A DNA stretch of 32,206 bases from Bryobacterales bacterium (GTDB taxonomy: Bacteria > Acidobacteriota > Terriglobia > Bryobacterales > Bryobacteraceae). A program made the position numbers and the translations under genes. Shown in pieces: positions 10,076 through 17,792 of the stretch (position 1 is the first letter of the stretch; each line of letters starts with the position of its first letter). Under the pieces are notes generated by a model. It was not told where the DNA came from. It worked only from the letters and a program-made list of their open reading frames with translations, and ran no database searches. Location of the stretch: NCBI GenBank assembly GCA_027459465.1, contig DAIDIH010000067.1:1-32206 (forward strand). The letters are read 5' to 3'.

Positions 10076-10095
10076 GAAGCCAGGAGGCAGAGGCC
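10054..10095. repeat. Degenerate heptamer tandem repeat (three 14-nt units)
   Basis: Three adjacent 14-nt units, AGGAGTAAGAAGTC, AGGAGTAGGAAGCC and AGGAGGCAGAGGCC, can each be read as two degenerate heptamers of the AGGAGTC type. The array covers the last codons and the stop of the cyclase gene and most of the 30-nt gap to the convergent flavoprotein gene. Heptamer arrays of this kind occur between genes in several bacterial phyla. Here the terminal GVRSQE residues of the cyclase seem to derive from the repeat. Confidence 0.7.
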
Positions 10096-10105
10096 GGGTT
10101 GCGGG

Positions 10106-11443
10106 CTATACGGCTGCGACTAATACGCGGCTTCGCACCAGGCCGGTCAACAGTTTTTGCGCTTGGGCGGGTGCGATGAGGCGTTCGCAGCGCTTCGCCA
10201 AGTCGGCAAGAGTTGCCGGAGCGGCAAGGGCGGGTAAAAAGGTTGCCGCAGGGACGCCGGAGAGGAAGGCGATGGGGCGGGCATAGGCGGGGTGGCGAAA
10301 CCCTTCGACGCGGCCGATCAGGCCGTTCGGGAGGAGCGCGGGGACAGGCTCGGGACGGACCAGGGCGGACAGGCGATACATGGCTTCGGGACGGACTTCG
10401 GCTGAGGGTTCCGGGGAGGGCTCGATGCGGCTTCGCTCGAGCCAAAAGGGCTCCTCGGCGTGGGTTCGGTGCTCGCTGTAGAGGCGCGCGGCGCCGGCCA
10501 GGTGTTGAGCCAGCGTGGCGCGCTGCGCGGTGCGGAAGAACTCGATGGCGGCATCGGGGCCGCCGGCGCCTGAGAGCACCGTGTGGCAGACGGCGGCGGC
10601 CTGGGTTGCGAGGCGGAAGGCGATCTGCAGGCCGTGGGAGAGTAGGGGGTCGAGGGCGAGGCAGGCGTCTCCTGTGGCGGCGCGGTTGGCGGCTACCGGG
10701 TCGGGGTGGGCGCATGGGGTGGCGTCGCGGACCATGAGCGGGCCGGCGAGGTTGGCGTTCGCGCATTTGCGGAAGAGGAGCCTCTGTTGGAGAGTTTGGC
10801 GGTAGAGGGCTTCCCGCGTGGCTTGGGTGAGACCGGCGCAGTGCTTTCGGGCGAGGAAGACGGACACGGCGGCGGAGTTCGCGGCGACCGGGGCGCCCCA
10901 GACCCATCCGTTTGGCGCGGCTTCGGTGCGCATCTCGGGCAGGCGGACTCCGGTGAGAATCCCGCAGATGGCTGCGGTGGCGGCTCCTTGGCGGCGTTGA
11001 TTCGATGCGCGGCCGGAGGCGTCGATGAGGAAATGGGATTCCACTTGGGCCAAGCCGGAAGGGATGTGCCATCGGCCGCCGAAGAACGAAGGCCGGCGGG
11101 CGCAGTGGGCAAAAAGCGAAACGGAGGAGTGGCGGGCAATCGCTACGAGGGCGCGGTCGAAACAATCGCGGTCCAGAATGTGATGCGGCCCCGGCGTGAA
11201 GAGAGGTTCGTCTTCCTGCCAACGTGCGAGGCTTCCGGGAGGGATTGAGACGAGCGCCTGCTCGGCGGCGGGCAACAAGTCCTGATATTTCAGAAATTCG
11301 ATCGCGTAGGGCGGAAGGCGGTCGTAGCGGCCCGGCATGCGGGAGCCGGCGTCGAACAGTGCGACGCGATAGCCGTGACGGGCGAGGCCGATTGCCGTGA
11401 CTGCGCCGGCGGGTCCGGCGCCGATGACGGCGGCGTCAAACAT
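10106..11443 (-). CDS. LodB/QhpG-like FAD-dependent modifying enzyme
   Basis: The 445-residue protein is a flavoprotein of the group A monooxygenase / tryptophan-halogenase-like fold. It has an N-terminal dinucleotide motif AVIGAGPAG (5-13), a mid-protein FLIDASGRAS (138-147) and the second FAD motif TGDACLALDPLLSHG (257-271). Members of this group include LodB and GoxB, which complete the CTQ cofactor of LodA/GoxA oxidases, and QhpG, a Trp-hydroxylating enzyme of the quinohemoprotein amine dehydrogenase system. The family alone could also be a halogenase-like or geranylgeranyl-reductase-like enzyme; the neighbouring split LodA-type genes make a LodB role the best inference. Its ATG overlaps the end of the radical SAM gene by 8 nt, so translation is probably coupled. 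No membrane segment or export signal is seen; cytoplasmic action on the unfolded or precursor oxidase is expected. Confidence 0.8.
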   Translation of the reverse strand: MFDAAVIGAGPAGAVTAIGLARHGYRVALFDAGSRMPGRYDRLPPYAIEFLKYQDLLPAAEQALVSIPPGSLARWQEDEPLFTPGPHHILDRDCFDRALVAIARHSSVSLFAHCARRPSFFGGRWHIPSGLAQVESHFLIDASGRASNQRRQGAATAAICGILTGVRLPEMRTEAAPNGWVWGAPVAANSAAVSVFLARKHCAGLTQATREALYRQTLQQRLLFRKCANANLAGPLMVRDATPCAHPDPVAANRAATGDACLALDPLLSHGLQIAFRLATQAAAVCHTVLSGAGGPDAAIEFFRTAQRATLAQHLAGAARLYSEHRTHAEEPFWLERSRIEPSPEPSAEVRPEAMYRLSALVRPEPVPALLPNGLIGRVEGFRHPAYARPIAFLSGVPAATFLPALAAPATLADLAKRCERLIAPAQAQKLLTGLVRSRVLVAAV

Positions 11444-12758
11444 GGCTTCCGAAATACCAGGGCGCTTCGCGCTGGAGCTTGACGTAGGTGAGAAGGCAGT
11501 ATTGGAGCCAGCCGCGGATGTAGTCGCAGGCGAGGCGGCCGCGGTGAAGGACTTCGTGATGGCAGCCTCCGCCGCAGAGATACCGTGCCCAGCAGCCGCG
11601 GCAGGGTTCCTGTTGGTCCACGTGGCGCTCGCGGAGCCAGAGGTTCTGCCGGTCGCGATCGAGTCCGGAGGCGAGGCTACCCATGGCGCCGAGAGGGTCC
11701 TCGACGAAGCGGTGGCAGGCGGTGAAATCGCCGGAGGCGGAGACGCCCAGATAGCTGGCGCCGGCGCCGCAGGGGTAGGGGCGGTGAGTGCCGCGGTGCA
11801 ACTGGCGCAGCGCCTCGGTGAGATTGGAGAAGGCGTAGCGCTCGCGCGCCACGGTCCGGCGGACGAACTTATCGCCGCAGGCGGTCATCTGTTCGAGCAT
11901 GGTTTCGAAATGCCGGGGCTCGAGCTGAAGGCGCCCGCTGGGCGAGGCGAGCATGGGCGCGAAGCCGGCGCTGTGGAAGCCGAGGCCGAGGAGGTGATCG
12001 AGGGAGGCAGGTAGGTCGAGGTTTTCCGGCGTCACCGTGACGCGCGCCGAGATTTGCATCCGCTTTTGCATGCGCAGCAGCGGGACGATGTTTTCCTCGA
12101 TGCGCTGATAGGTGGGCCGGCCATCGGCGAAGACGCGAAGCTGATTGTGCTGCTCGGGGGTGCCGTCCATGCTGATGGTGAGGGCGAAGCCGTGGCGTTC
12201 GAAGAACTCGCCGTCGTCTTCGCGCAGCAGCGTGCCGTTGGAGGTGAGGGAGAAGCCGGCGCGAACGCCGGTGTGTTCGGAGAGTTCGGTGGCGAAGGTT
12301 GTTGCCTGCCGGATCAGGCCGCGTTGAATCAGCGGCTCTCCGCCGAGAAAGGCGACTACGACGCGCGAACCGGCCGGGGCTTCGGCGAAGAGCATCCGGA
12401 TGGCCTTTTCGGCGACAGGCCATGTCATCTGGCGCGCGGGCGCGCCGAAGCTTCCGCCTTGCGCGTAGCAGTAGCCGCAGGAGAGGTTGCAGGCCTGGGA
12501 AACGGCGAGGGAGAGCGAACGGATGGGCGGATCCTGCACGGCTTCCATCGGCGCGGCGGCGTGCGGGTTCAGGCCGAGGCGGGCGAGGGTTTGCTCGATG
12601 TGTCCGGCGGGGTCTGCCAACACCTCGCGCGTGCCCGCGTCGATGTCGTAGAGGCGCGAGCCGTCGGGGAGAAACAGATGGTCGCCTTCGGCGGAGCGGA
12701 ACAGGTGCAGCGAGGGGTCCGCCGGCCGGGACTCGTGCATCAAGCCGGCGGCGTTCAC
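11436..12758 (-). CDS. Radical SAM/SPASM peptide- or protein-modifying enzyme
   Basis: The 440-residue enzyme has an N-terminal beta-rich region (about 15-60, LFLPDGSRLYDID) like those preceding the core in RiPP and QhpD-type maturases. The radical SAM core carries the [4Fe-4S] motif CNLSCGYC (C90, C94, C97), followed by FLGGEPL and an SMDG-type strand. The C-terminal SPASM region has PCGAG, a later ACHRF, then CRGCWARYLCGGGC and LACDYI, enough Cys for two auxiliary clusters. Such proteins install thioether or C-C crosslinks in peptides or proteins; QhpD does so on the small subunit of a CTQ enzyme. No small precursor peptide is visible nearby, so the likely substrate is the Cys-rich LodA-like/ferritin-like protein encoded just upstream. 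The GTG start overlaps that gene by 4 nt (GTGA); an ATG at 12740 is the alternative start. Confidence 0.88.
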   Translation of the reverse strand: MNAAGLMHESRPADPSLHLFRSAEGDHLFLPDGSRLYDIDAGTREVLADPAGHIEQTLARLGLNPHAAAPMEAVQDPPIRSLSLAVSQACNLSCGYCYAQGGSFGAPARQMTWPVAEKAIRMLFAEAPAGSRVVVAFLGGEPLIQRGLIRQATTFATELSEHTGVRAGFSLTSNGTLLREDDGEFFERHGFALTISMDGTPEQHNQLRVFADGRPTYQRIEENIVPLLRMQKRMQISARVTVTPENLDLPASLDHLLGLGFHSAGFAPMLASPSGRLQLEPRHFETMLEQMTACGDKFVRRTVARERYAFSNLTEALRQLHRGTHRPYPCGAGASYLGVSASGDFTACHRFVEDPLGAMGSLASGLDRDRQNLWLRERHVDQQEPCRGCWARYLCGGGCHHEVLHRGRLACDYIRGWLQYCLLTYVKLQREAPWYFGSHV

Positions 12759-14491
12759 GAGTTCGCAGACGGCGCCGGGCGCGGGGTGAAGAAGGGGATC
12801 CCGATGCCGTGCCTGGCGAGTTCGTCGCCCTGTTCGAAGAGCCTGTTCATGAGGGTTCGGGCGCGTGCGATTATCTCGCCGGCCTGGCGGGAGTTGCCCG
12901 CGGCTTCTTCGGTGTAGGCCGCGGCAAGCTCATCGAGGATGCGCCAAAAGGTTTCCAAAGCACCGGCGGCCTCCTCCGGCGTGCCTTCGCGGATGGGCTG
13001 AAGATAGGGCGCTCCGGCTCCCGAGTATGCGGCGAAGGCCCGCTGCACTTCGCGGAAACGGGAGTAATGTTCGATGCCGTCGCTGTCGATGTGGACGGCG
13101 AGTTCGTAGAGGTGGCGGGGGTAGGCTGGCAACCGTAGCGTAGCCACGCAGCGGGCGTAGAGGGTGTCGATCGCCCCGCCCGGGCGCTCGATGCGCACGA
13201 AGCTTTCGAGGGTTTCCGGATCGAGCGGGCGCAGTTGGCTCCGGCGCTCCCTGGGAAGCTCTGGGGTGGTGTGGATCACGGGCTGATACGTTTCGCCCTT
13301 GGGATAAAGCCCGTGCTGCCAAAGACCCCACAGGAGCTGATTCGCCCAGCGCAGGTGCGTCATTTCGCCGGCGGCGACGAGCATGACGATCTGGCGCGCG
13401 GCGAGCAGGTCGCCCGGCATCGATTCCCAGGGGCTGCCCTTGGCCTCCTCCGGCGACTTCAGCGAGAACATGGCGTAGAGATACTGGAGGGCGAGAGTAA
13501 GTTCGACCGGGGCCATTACGCTCTGTAACTCGTGGATCATGACTTCGGCCGAAGGATACGGCTCGGCAATCTCTTCCATCGGCGGCGAGTAAGCGGCGCC
13601 GATCTCGCGGCCTTCGACGACGAACGGAAGCTGCTCCCAGACCTGGTTGATCTGGTAGTGATCGAGCTGGTAGGGGCGGTTTTCCGAGATGAGCGGCTGC
13701 ATCGGAGCTGCGCCCGAGGGACCGCGGTCCGCGCGAAGCCAGTCGAGCGGGACGTTGGCCTGTGCGGGGTCGCGGGCTTCCCCGCCCGGCTCTTCGGCGG
13801 TTGGCTGCGCGAAGACGGCATCGGGGTGATTTGCGGCCCAGTAATGGCAGGCGCAGTCGCGGAAATCGTGCGTCCAGGGGACGCACATGCTGTCGGTGAA
13901 TTCGCCGGGCTGATAGGCGTCGTCGAAAACGCCGTTGGCGGCGAGATAGCGGCGGCGATAGCCCGTAAGGATGACCGGCACGCCTTCGCGCTCGCCGGCA
14001 TGGTTGCGCTGAACCAGCGATATCGTCAGGGGCTCTTCGAGTTCCAGGCCCCGGACGAGACGCCAGACCATGGTGCCGTCATAGGGAAGGCCATTAGTGT
14101 CCTGGTACATCTCGATGCGCTTGCCGCACTGCTCGACCCAATCGAGATAACAGCGGCCCGTTTGTAACTGCGTCTGCAAGCCGGCTAACTGGCCGAGCAG
14201 AGTCTGGACCCAGGGCTCGGGACTATCTTCGGGTAACATCGGGTCAAGTTGAAAGTCGACGTAAGCAACGCGCGCTCCCTGCTGGTTATTCGGCGTGTCC
14301 GGATCGGGATACCAGGGAGCGGGGATGAAATCGAACAGGATGCCGGGGAAGAAACGGCGGTCGAGGCTGCGGACGTCGAACTCGAGGCCCGGAAAGCAGT
14401 TGGCGACGCTGGTTTCGAGCAGCGTGTTTACCGGGTTTCCGGCGACGGGCCGGGCTGCGCGCGCGGTGAGGTTTCTCGGCCGGGGATTCAT
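12755..14491 (-). CDS. C-terminal half of a LodA-type CTQ oxidase fused to a ferritin-like (VioB-type) domain
   Basis: Residues about 20-300 of this 578-aa protein resemble the catalytic C-terminal region of LodA/GoxA amino-acid oxidases. They have CFPGLEF (32-38, aligned with the FHPG segment), VPWTHDFRDC (204-213) with the D-x3-C spacing (D209, C213) of the LodA CTQ site, HYWAA (216-220) and VWEQLPFVV (284-292). W285 is 72 residues after C213; in LodA the CTQ pair Cys516/Trp581 is 65 apart. From about 318 a ferritin-like helical domain of the iminophenyl-pyruvate dimer synthase type follows. It has ELTLALQYLYAMFSL (330-344), AGEMTHLRWANQLL (374-387; E376, H379) and YELAVHIDSDGIEHYSRF (462-479; E463, H467, E474), i.e. 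likely metal ligands. The alignments are from memory of LodA and VioB. The start is firm: GGAGG lies 7 nt before the ATG, which overlaps the preceding gene by ATGA. Cys content is high (C32, C114, C122, C203, C213, C215, C448). Substrate unknown. Confidence 0.75.
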   Translation of the reverse strand: MNPRPRNLTARAARPVAGNPVNTLLETSVANCFPGLEFDVRSLDRRFFPGILFDFIPAPWYPDPDTPNNQQGARVAYVDFQLDPMLPEDSPEPWVQTLLGQLAGLQTQLQTGRCYLDWVEQCGKRIEMYQDTNGLPYDGTMVWRLVRGLELEEPLTISLVQRNHAGEREGVPVILTGYRRRYLAANGVFDDAYQPGEFTDSMCVPWTHDFRDCACHYWAANHPDAVFAQPTAEEPGGEARDPAQANVPLDWLRADRGPSGAAPMQPLISENRPYQLDHYQINQVWEQLPFVVEGREIGAAYSPPMEEIAEPYPSAEVMIHELQSVMAPVELTLALQYLYAMFSLKSPEEAKGSPWESMPGDLLAARQIVMLVAAGEMTHLRWANQLLWGLWQHGLYPKGETYQPVIHTTPELPRERRSQLRPLDPETLESFVRIERPGGAIDTLYARCVATLRLPAYPRHLYELAVHIDSDGIEHYSRFREVQRAFAAYSGAGAPYLQPIREGTPEEAAGALETFWRILDELAAAYTEEAAGNSRQAGEIIARARTLMNRLFEQGDELARHGIGIPFFTPRPAPSANS

Positions 14492-16230
14492 GAGGCGGCC
14501 TCCGTTTGCGCGTGCTTCGGGTGCTGCTCGAGATAGTCGAGAAAGGCCATCAGCGTCAGATACTGGCGGCGCGTGATGGAGAGGGGATAGAAATTCGAAT
14601 CGCGCATATAGGGAGGCATTCGCATGTCGTGGAGTTTGTCGCGGAACAGGCGCGGGTCCCGGCGGTGAGGCGAGGTGACGGTGGGCGCGCGCTCCGGCAA
14701 CTCGGACCAGGAGGCGAAGGGCGGGCGCATCAACTTTCGCACGTGAGCGGTGTGTTCACGAAGAAAATCGAGCAGGATGGGCTCTTCGAGAAACTGGCTG
14801 TGCACGAAGGGGACAACTTTGGTGTAAGGCAGCGGATCGTAGGTGGCGGCGCGGCTGAAGGTGGAAATTTCCTGCCCGGGGAGCAGCGGAGGCGTCTTGT
14901 CGACGTACGGTTTGTCTTTGGCCGTGAGGCTCTCCTTGTCGAGTTTCGGCGAGAGTTCGCTTTCCGGCAGCGGAGGGCCGCCGGAGACGGCGAGCCACAG
15001 GGCGTTGGCGCCGGTTATCTTTTGCGAGGCGTCGCCCGCCAGCGCGAGCCACATGGCGTTTTCCTCGATGGCGCGGCTTCGCGCGGCGTCGAGGTTGAGC
15101 ATACTGGCGACGTCGAAGGCGCGGCGGAAGAGGTTGACGATTTCCTTCTTGACCGCATCGTACGTGCTGTGGTCGACCACCGGAGGCGCCTCGTCGCGAT
15201 CGGCCAGGTCGTCGGCGACGCTATAAAAGGGGCGATGATCCGGCGCGAAGGCCGGGGGGCCGGAGAAGAAGCGGGCTGTGGCGCGAAGCCTTTGAAAGCC
15301 GGAGGCGAGCGTGGCTTCGATGAGGCCATCGCAGGCATCGTCGAGCACGGCCCAGGAGATGTTTTCGCCGACGTTGGCGCCCTCGTAGCTGTCGTAGGGG
15401 AGGGTGTCCAGGTAGAGGCCCTTCATCATGACGAATTTCGACCAGGGCGTGTCGGGGCTGAGGATCCGGTTTTCTTCCGGTACGATCTCGTGAATGCGTC
15501 CGTCTTCGCAGACCGGGGGGAGGGCCTGGCCGGGTTGGAGCGGACTGGCCGGCGCCGTGGTGGCTGTAGGCGGGCCGTAGGCCTTGCCCTTGGCGGGCGT
15601 GATGCGCAGGCGGATGACGCCGCAGTCGACCTTTTGTCCCTCGACATCCGCTTCGTGCTCGATGGGCCGGATCAGTTGAAACCATCCGAGGGGGATGGGA
15701 TGGTCCGGCATGACGAGAGGCTGCTGGCCTTGGGTGTGCGGGCTGGTTCCGAGCAGAGCCTTGCGTTGGTAGTCCGAGCCGCGCGATTCGACGCGGGCGA
15801 TGCAGGCGCACGAGGCGGAACCGGTGCGCCGTTGGGCTTTCCGGTTGGCGGCGGTAACGCGGAACCAGAGATGGCCTACCGAGAGGCCATGCTTTCGCAG
15901 CAGGGCGGGCGTGAGCGGTTCCTCGTGAGATTTCCCGTCGACGCCGGACTGGATTTCGGCCCATAACTCGAAAAACGGCGCGACGGGCCGGATCGCGCCG
16001 TCGTCATCCTTGAAGCGCACCTCGCCCGGCAGATACGGCCGAATAGAGGAGTCCGGAAGAACCTCGAAAGACACCGCGGGCCGCAGCAGCGTTTGATTGA
16101 GCGAGTGCGCGCCGCGCGATGTGTACCACTCGAAGGCCTCGAGCGGCGTGTCGCTCGAACCGAGGCGCGCCACGGCCATCGGCGGGTGGAAGAACAGACC
16201 GACCATGCGGCTACCGTCTTCGGCAGGCAT
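14488..16230 (-). CDS. N-terminal half of a LodA/GoxA-type CTQ oxidase
   Basis: This 580-residue protein matches the N-terminal part of L-lysine epsilon-oxidase-like proteins. FFHPPMAVARLGSS (13-26) corresponds to the VHPAIGIARVGNS opening of LodA, and RFKDDDGAIRPVAPFFELW (72-90) to its KDSEGRIKRQAARF segment. At the end, MRMPPYMRD (about 536-544) and PLSITRRQYLTLMAFL (549-564) correspond to the segment that in LodA lies just before the CTQ-bearing region. The chain then stops, and the next gene supplies that region. A standard LodA is one chain of about 725 aa; here the two halves overlap by ATGA. There is no signal peptide or membrane segment. GGAG lies 7 nt before the ATG, whose first base overlaps the stop of the upstream flavo-oxidase (TGATG). 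On its own this protein should be inactive; assembly with the downstream product is inferred. Confidence 0.75.
   Translation of the reverse strand: MPAEDGSRMVGLFFHPPMAVARLGSSDTPLEAFEWYTSRGAHSLNQTLLRPAVSFEVLPDSSIRPYLPGEVRFKDDDGAIRPVAPFFELWAEIQSGVDGKSHEEPLTPALLRKHGLSVGHLWFRVTAANRKAQRRTGSASCACIARVESRGSDYQRKALLGTSPHTQGQQPLVMPDHPIPLGWFQLIRPIEHEADVEGQKVDCGVIRLRITPAKGKAYGPPTATTAPASPLQPGQALPPVCEDGRIHEIVPEENRILSPDTPWSKFVMMKGLYLDTLPYDSYEGANVGENISWAVLDDACDGLIEATLASGFQRLRATARFFSGPPAFAPDHRPFYSVADDLADRDEAPPVVDHSTYDAVKKEIVNLFRRAFDVASMLNLDAARSRAIEENAMWLALAGDASQKITGANALWLAVSGGPPLPESELSPKLDKESLTAKDKPYVDKTPPLLPGQEISTFSRAATYDPLPYTKVVPFVHSQFLEEPILLDFLREHTAHVRKLMRPPFASWSELPERAPTVTSPHRRDPRLFRDKLHDMRMPPYMRDSNFYPLSITRRQYLTLMAFLDYLEQHPKHAQTEAAS
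14499..14503 (-). promoter_or_regulatory. Shine-Dalgarno site that fixes the start of the second oxidase half
   Basis: GGAGG on the minus strand lies 7 nt before the ATG at 14491, inside the end of the upstream gene. It shows that the second half has its own ribosome binding site, which favours a true gene split over a sequencing frameshift. Confidence 0.7.
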
Positions 16231-17792
16231 CAGGCCACTCCGTGCGTGCGACCCCGATTTCCATCACTATAAGTTTCGTAGTGGATGGGGTCATCGGTGG
16301 AAATAATCAGTTTTGAAGAGGGACGGCGGATGGAAGGATCCGCGTTCTCCGGAATCTCCGAGACGCTTTGTCCGTAATGGAAGAAGTTCGTTGGATCGTA
16401 TTTCTTCTTGACGGCGAGGAGCGTCGAGTAACTGTCGCCCCAGTAATTCCAGCGATAGTTGAGATTGCCGCGGCGGGGATAGTTCTGGTATTTATGCCCG
16501 TTTGTGAGGTCTTCGACGTCCGCAAAGAATCCGTCCAGAAACGCTTCCGCCTTCTGCCGCTCGTCCTCGTTCATCCAGAACACGTCGAGCGCCATGTCGA
16601 AGTCGACTTTCCGGTGGATGAAGGCGTTCTCGGTTGGCTTGATTTTGGCGATCCTGCCTCCGTACGGCTCGAGCAGCAGCATGCTGGACTGATTCGAAGT
16701 TTTCTGAAGCGCGTCGACAATCCGCTGCCAGCCTTTGACGCCGAGTGGTTTGGCGACGTAGGCGCAGTCTTTCGTTTCGGCGGCGATGTCGGGGACGATG
16801 GGCAGGTCGGGCTTCTCGAGGAGATACCGGTTCATTTCGAAGTAACTTCCGCTCTTGTCGATGTCCAGTTTCGCTCCGGGGGTCTTCAGCAGCGATTGAA
16901 TGAGCTTCATCCCCTCATCGCGGGAGCCGCAATACATACCGCGCAGGATGACGGCGCATTTGCCCTTGTACCAGGTGACCATCGTCATGTAGCCCAACTC
17001 CGGCGGCGCGGCTTCGAGGCCGGTCTGCATCGCGTTCAGCGCTTCGGCGGCGTTCTTGAGCGGCCAGGTGATACCGAATCCCCAGACCTGCCAGAGGTCG
17101 TGCAGTTGGTAGACGGCTTGTAACAGGACGCCGAAGTTATTCCCCGTGCCGCCGCGGACGGCCCAGAACAGGTCCGGATTCACCTTCTTACTCGCGGTTA
17201 CCATGCTCCCGTCGGCGAGCATGACGAGCGCCTCGACCATGTTGTCGCAGTGCATGCCGTACTTACGGGAGGTGAAGCCGAAGCCGCCGCCCTGGGTGTA
17301 GCCGGCGACGTTGACGTCCTCGCAGCCACCGCTGGGAAGGTGGAGCCGGTAGCTGTCGAGAGTGGAGTTGAGATGGCCGAAGTTGGTTCCGGCGCCGACG
17401 GTAACCCGCTTCGCATTGACGTCGACCGTCGCGTAGCAAAGCCCGCTCAAGTCGAGGATCATCTCGCTGTTCTGCGAATACCCCGCGGTGGAGTGTCCGC
17501 CGGACCGGCAGACGACCCACAGATTGTGCTCGCGGGCGAAGCGCAAACTGTGCCGCACATCTTCGAATACCTGGCAATAAACGATAATCTGCGGGAAATC
17601 CTGAAAGGCGGGATTCGATAGCTGGCGGGCCTGCTGGTAATTGGGGTCGCCGTAGAGGACCACGCCACCCGGGATCTGCGCCTTGAGGCGATCCGCGTCA
17701 GCTTTGGAGAACTTCTGTTGTTCGGGGGGGATGCCGGGCGCACCTTCTCCGATCAGCCGCTCTAAGGCGCGGCGCCGTTTGCTCATCCACAT
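16230..17792 (-). CDS. Berberine-bridge-enzyme-like FAD oxidase with bicovalent flavin site
   Basis: The 520-residue protein has the FAD-binding PCMH fold (about 60-240) and a C-terminal BBE segment (NYPRRGNLNYRWNYWG, then KKKYDPTNFFHYGQSV). CRSGGHS (95-101) supplies H100 and SGGCEDV (154-160) supplies C157, with the GYTQGGGFG loop after it. These are the positions that bind the flavin through both His and Cys in berberine bridge enzyme and glucooligosaccharide oxidase. Family members oxidise alcohols, sugars or amines with O2 and release H2O2. No classical secretion signal is seen, only a basic N-terminus. It is the first gene of the five-gene operon, with AGGAGG 5 nt before the ATG, and its stop shares a base with the next start. 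It may make or use the substrate or product of the quinone oxidase, but the chemistry is unknown. Confidence 0.9.
   Translation of the reverse strand: MWMSKRRRALERLIGEGAPGIPPEQQKFSKADADRLKAQIPGGVVLYGDPNYQQARQLSNPAFQDFPQIIVYCQVFEDVRHSLRFAREHNLWVVCRSGGHSTAGYSQNSEMILDLSGLCYATVDVNAKRVTVGAGTNFGHLNSTLDSYRLHLPSGGCEDVNVAGYTQGGGFGFTSRKYGMHCDNMVEALVMLADGSMVTASKKVNPDLFWAVRGGTGNNFGVLLQAVYQLHDLWQVWGFGITWPLKNAAEALNAMQTGLEAAPPELGYMTMVTWYKGKCAVILRGMYCGSRDEGMKLIQSLLKTPGAKLDIDKSGSYFEMNRYLLEKPDLPIVPDIAAETKDCAYVAKPLGVKGWQRIVDALQKTSNQSSMLLLEPYGGRIAKIKPTENAFIHRKVDFDMALDVFWMNEDERQKAEAFLDGFFADVEDLTNGHKYQNYPRRGNLNYRWNYWGDSYSTLLAVKKKYDPTNFFHYGQSVSEIPENADPSIRRPSSKLIISTDDPIHYETYSDGNRGRTHGVA

Noticed and set aside
9879-11222. 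A 447-codon minus-strand frame overlapping the flavoprotein gene
   Set aside because: It is almost wholly Arg/Pro/Ser/His and lacks a recognisable domain. The overlapping frame 10106-11443 carries both FAD motifs and the coupled start.
14486-14495. The oxidase split as a sequencing frameshift
   Set aside because: The second half has its own Shine-Dalgarno site and an ATGA overlap like other junctions of this operon. A frameshift is still possible in principle, so raw reads should be checked.
14506-15966. A 486-codon plus-strand open frame antisense to the first oxidase half
   Set aside because: It is rich in Gly, Ala, Arg, Val and Glu without any family motif, as expected from the complement of a high-GC gene. 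The minus strand has clear LodA-type blocks and a proper start.
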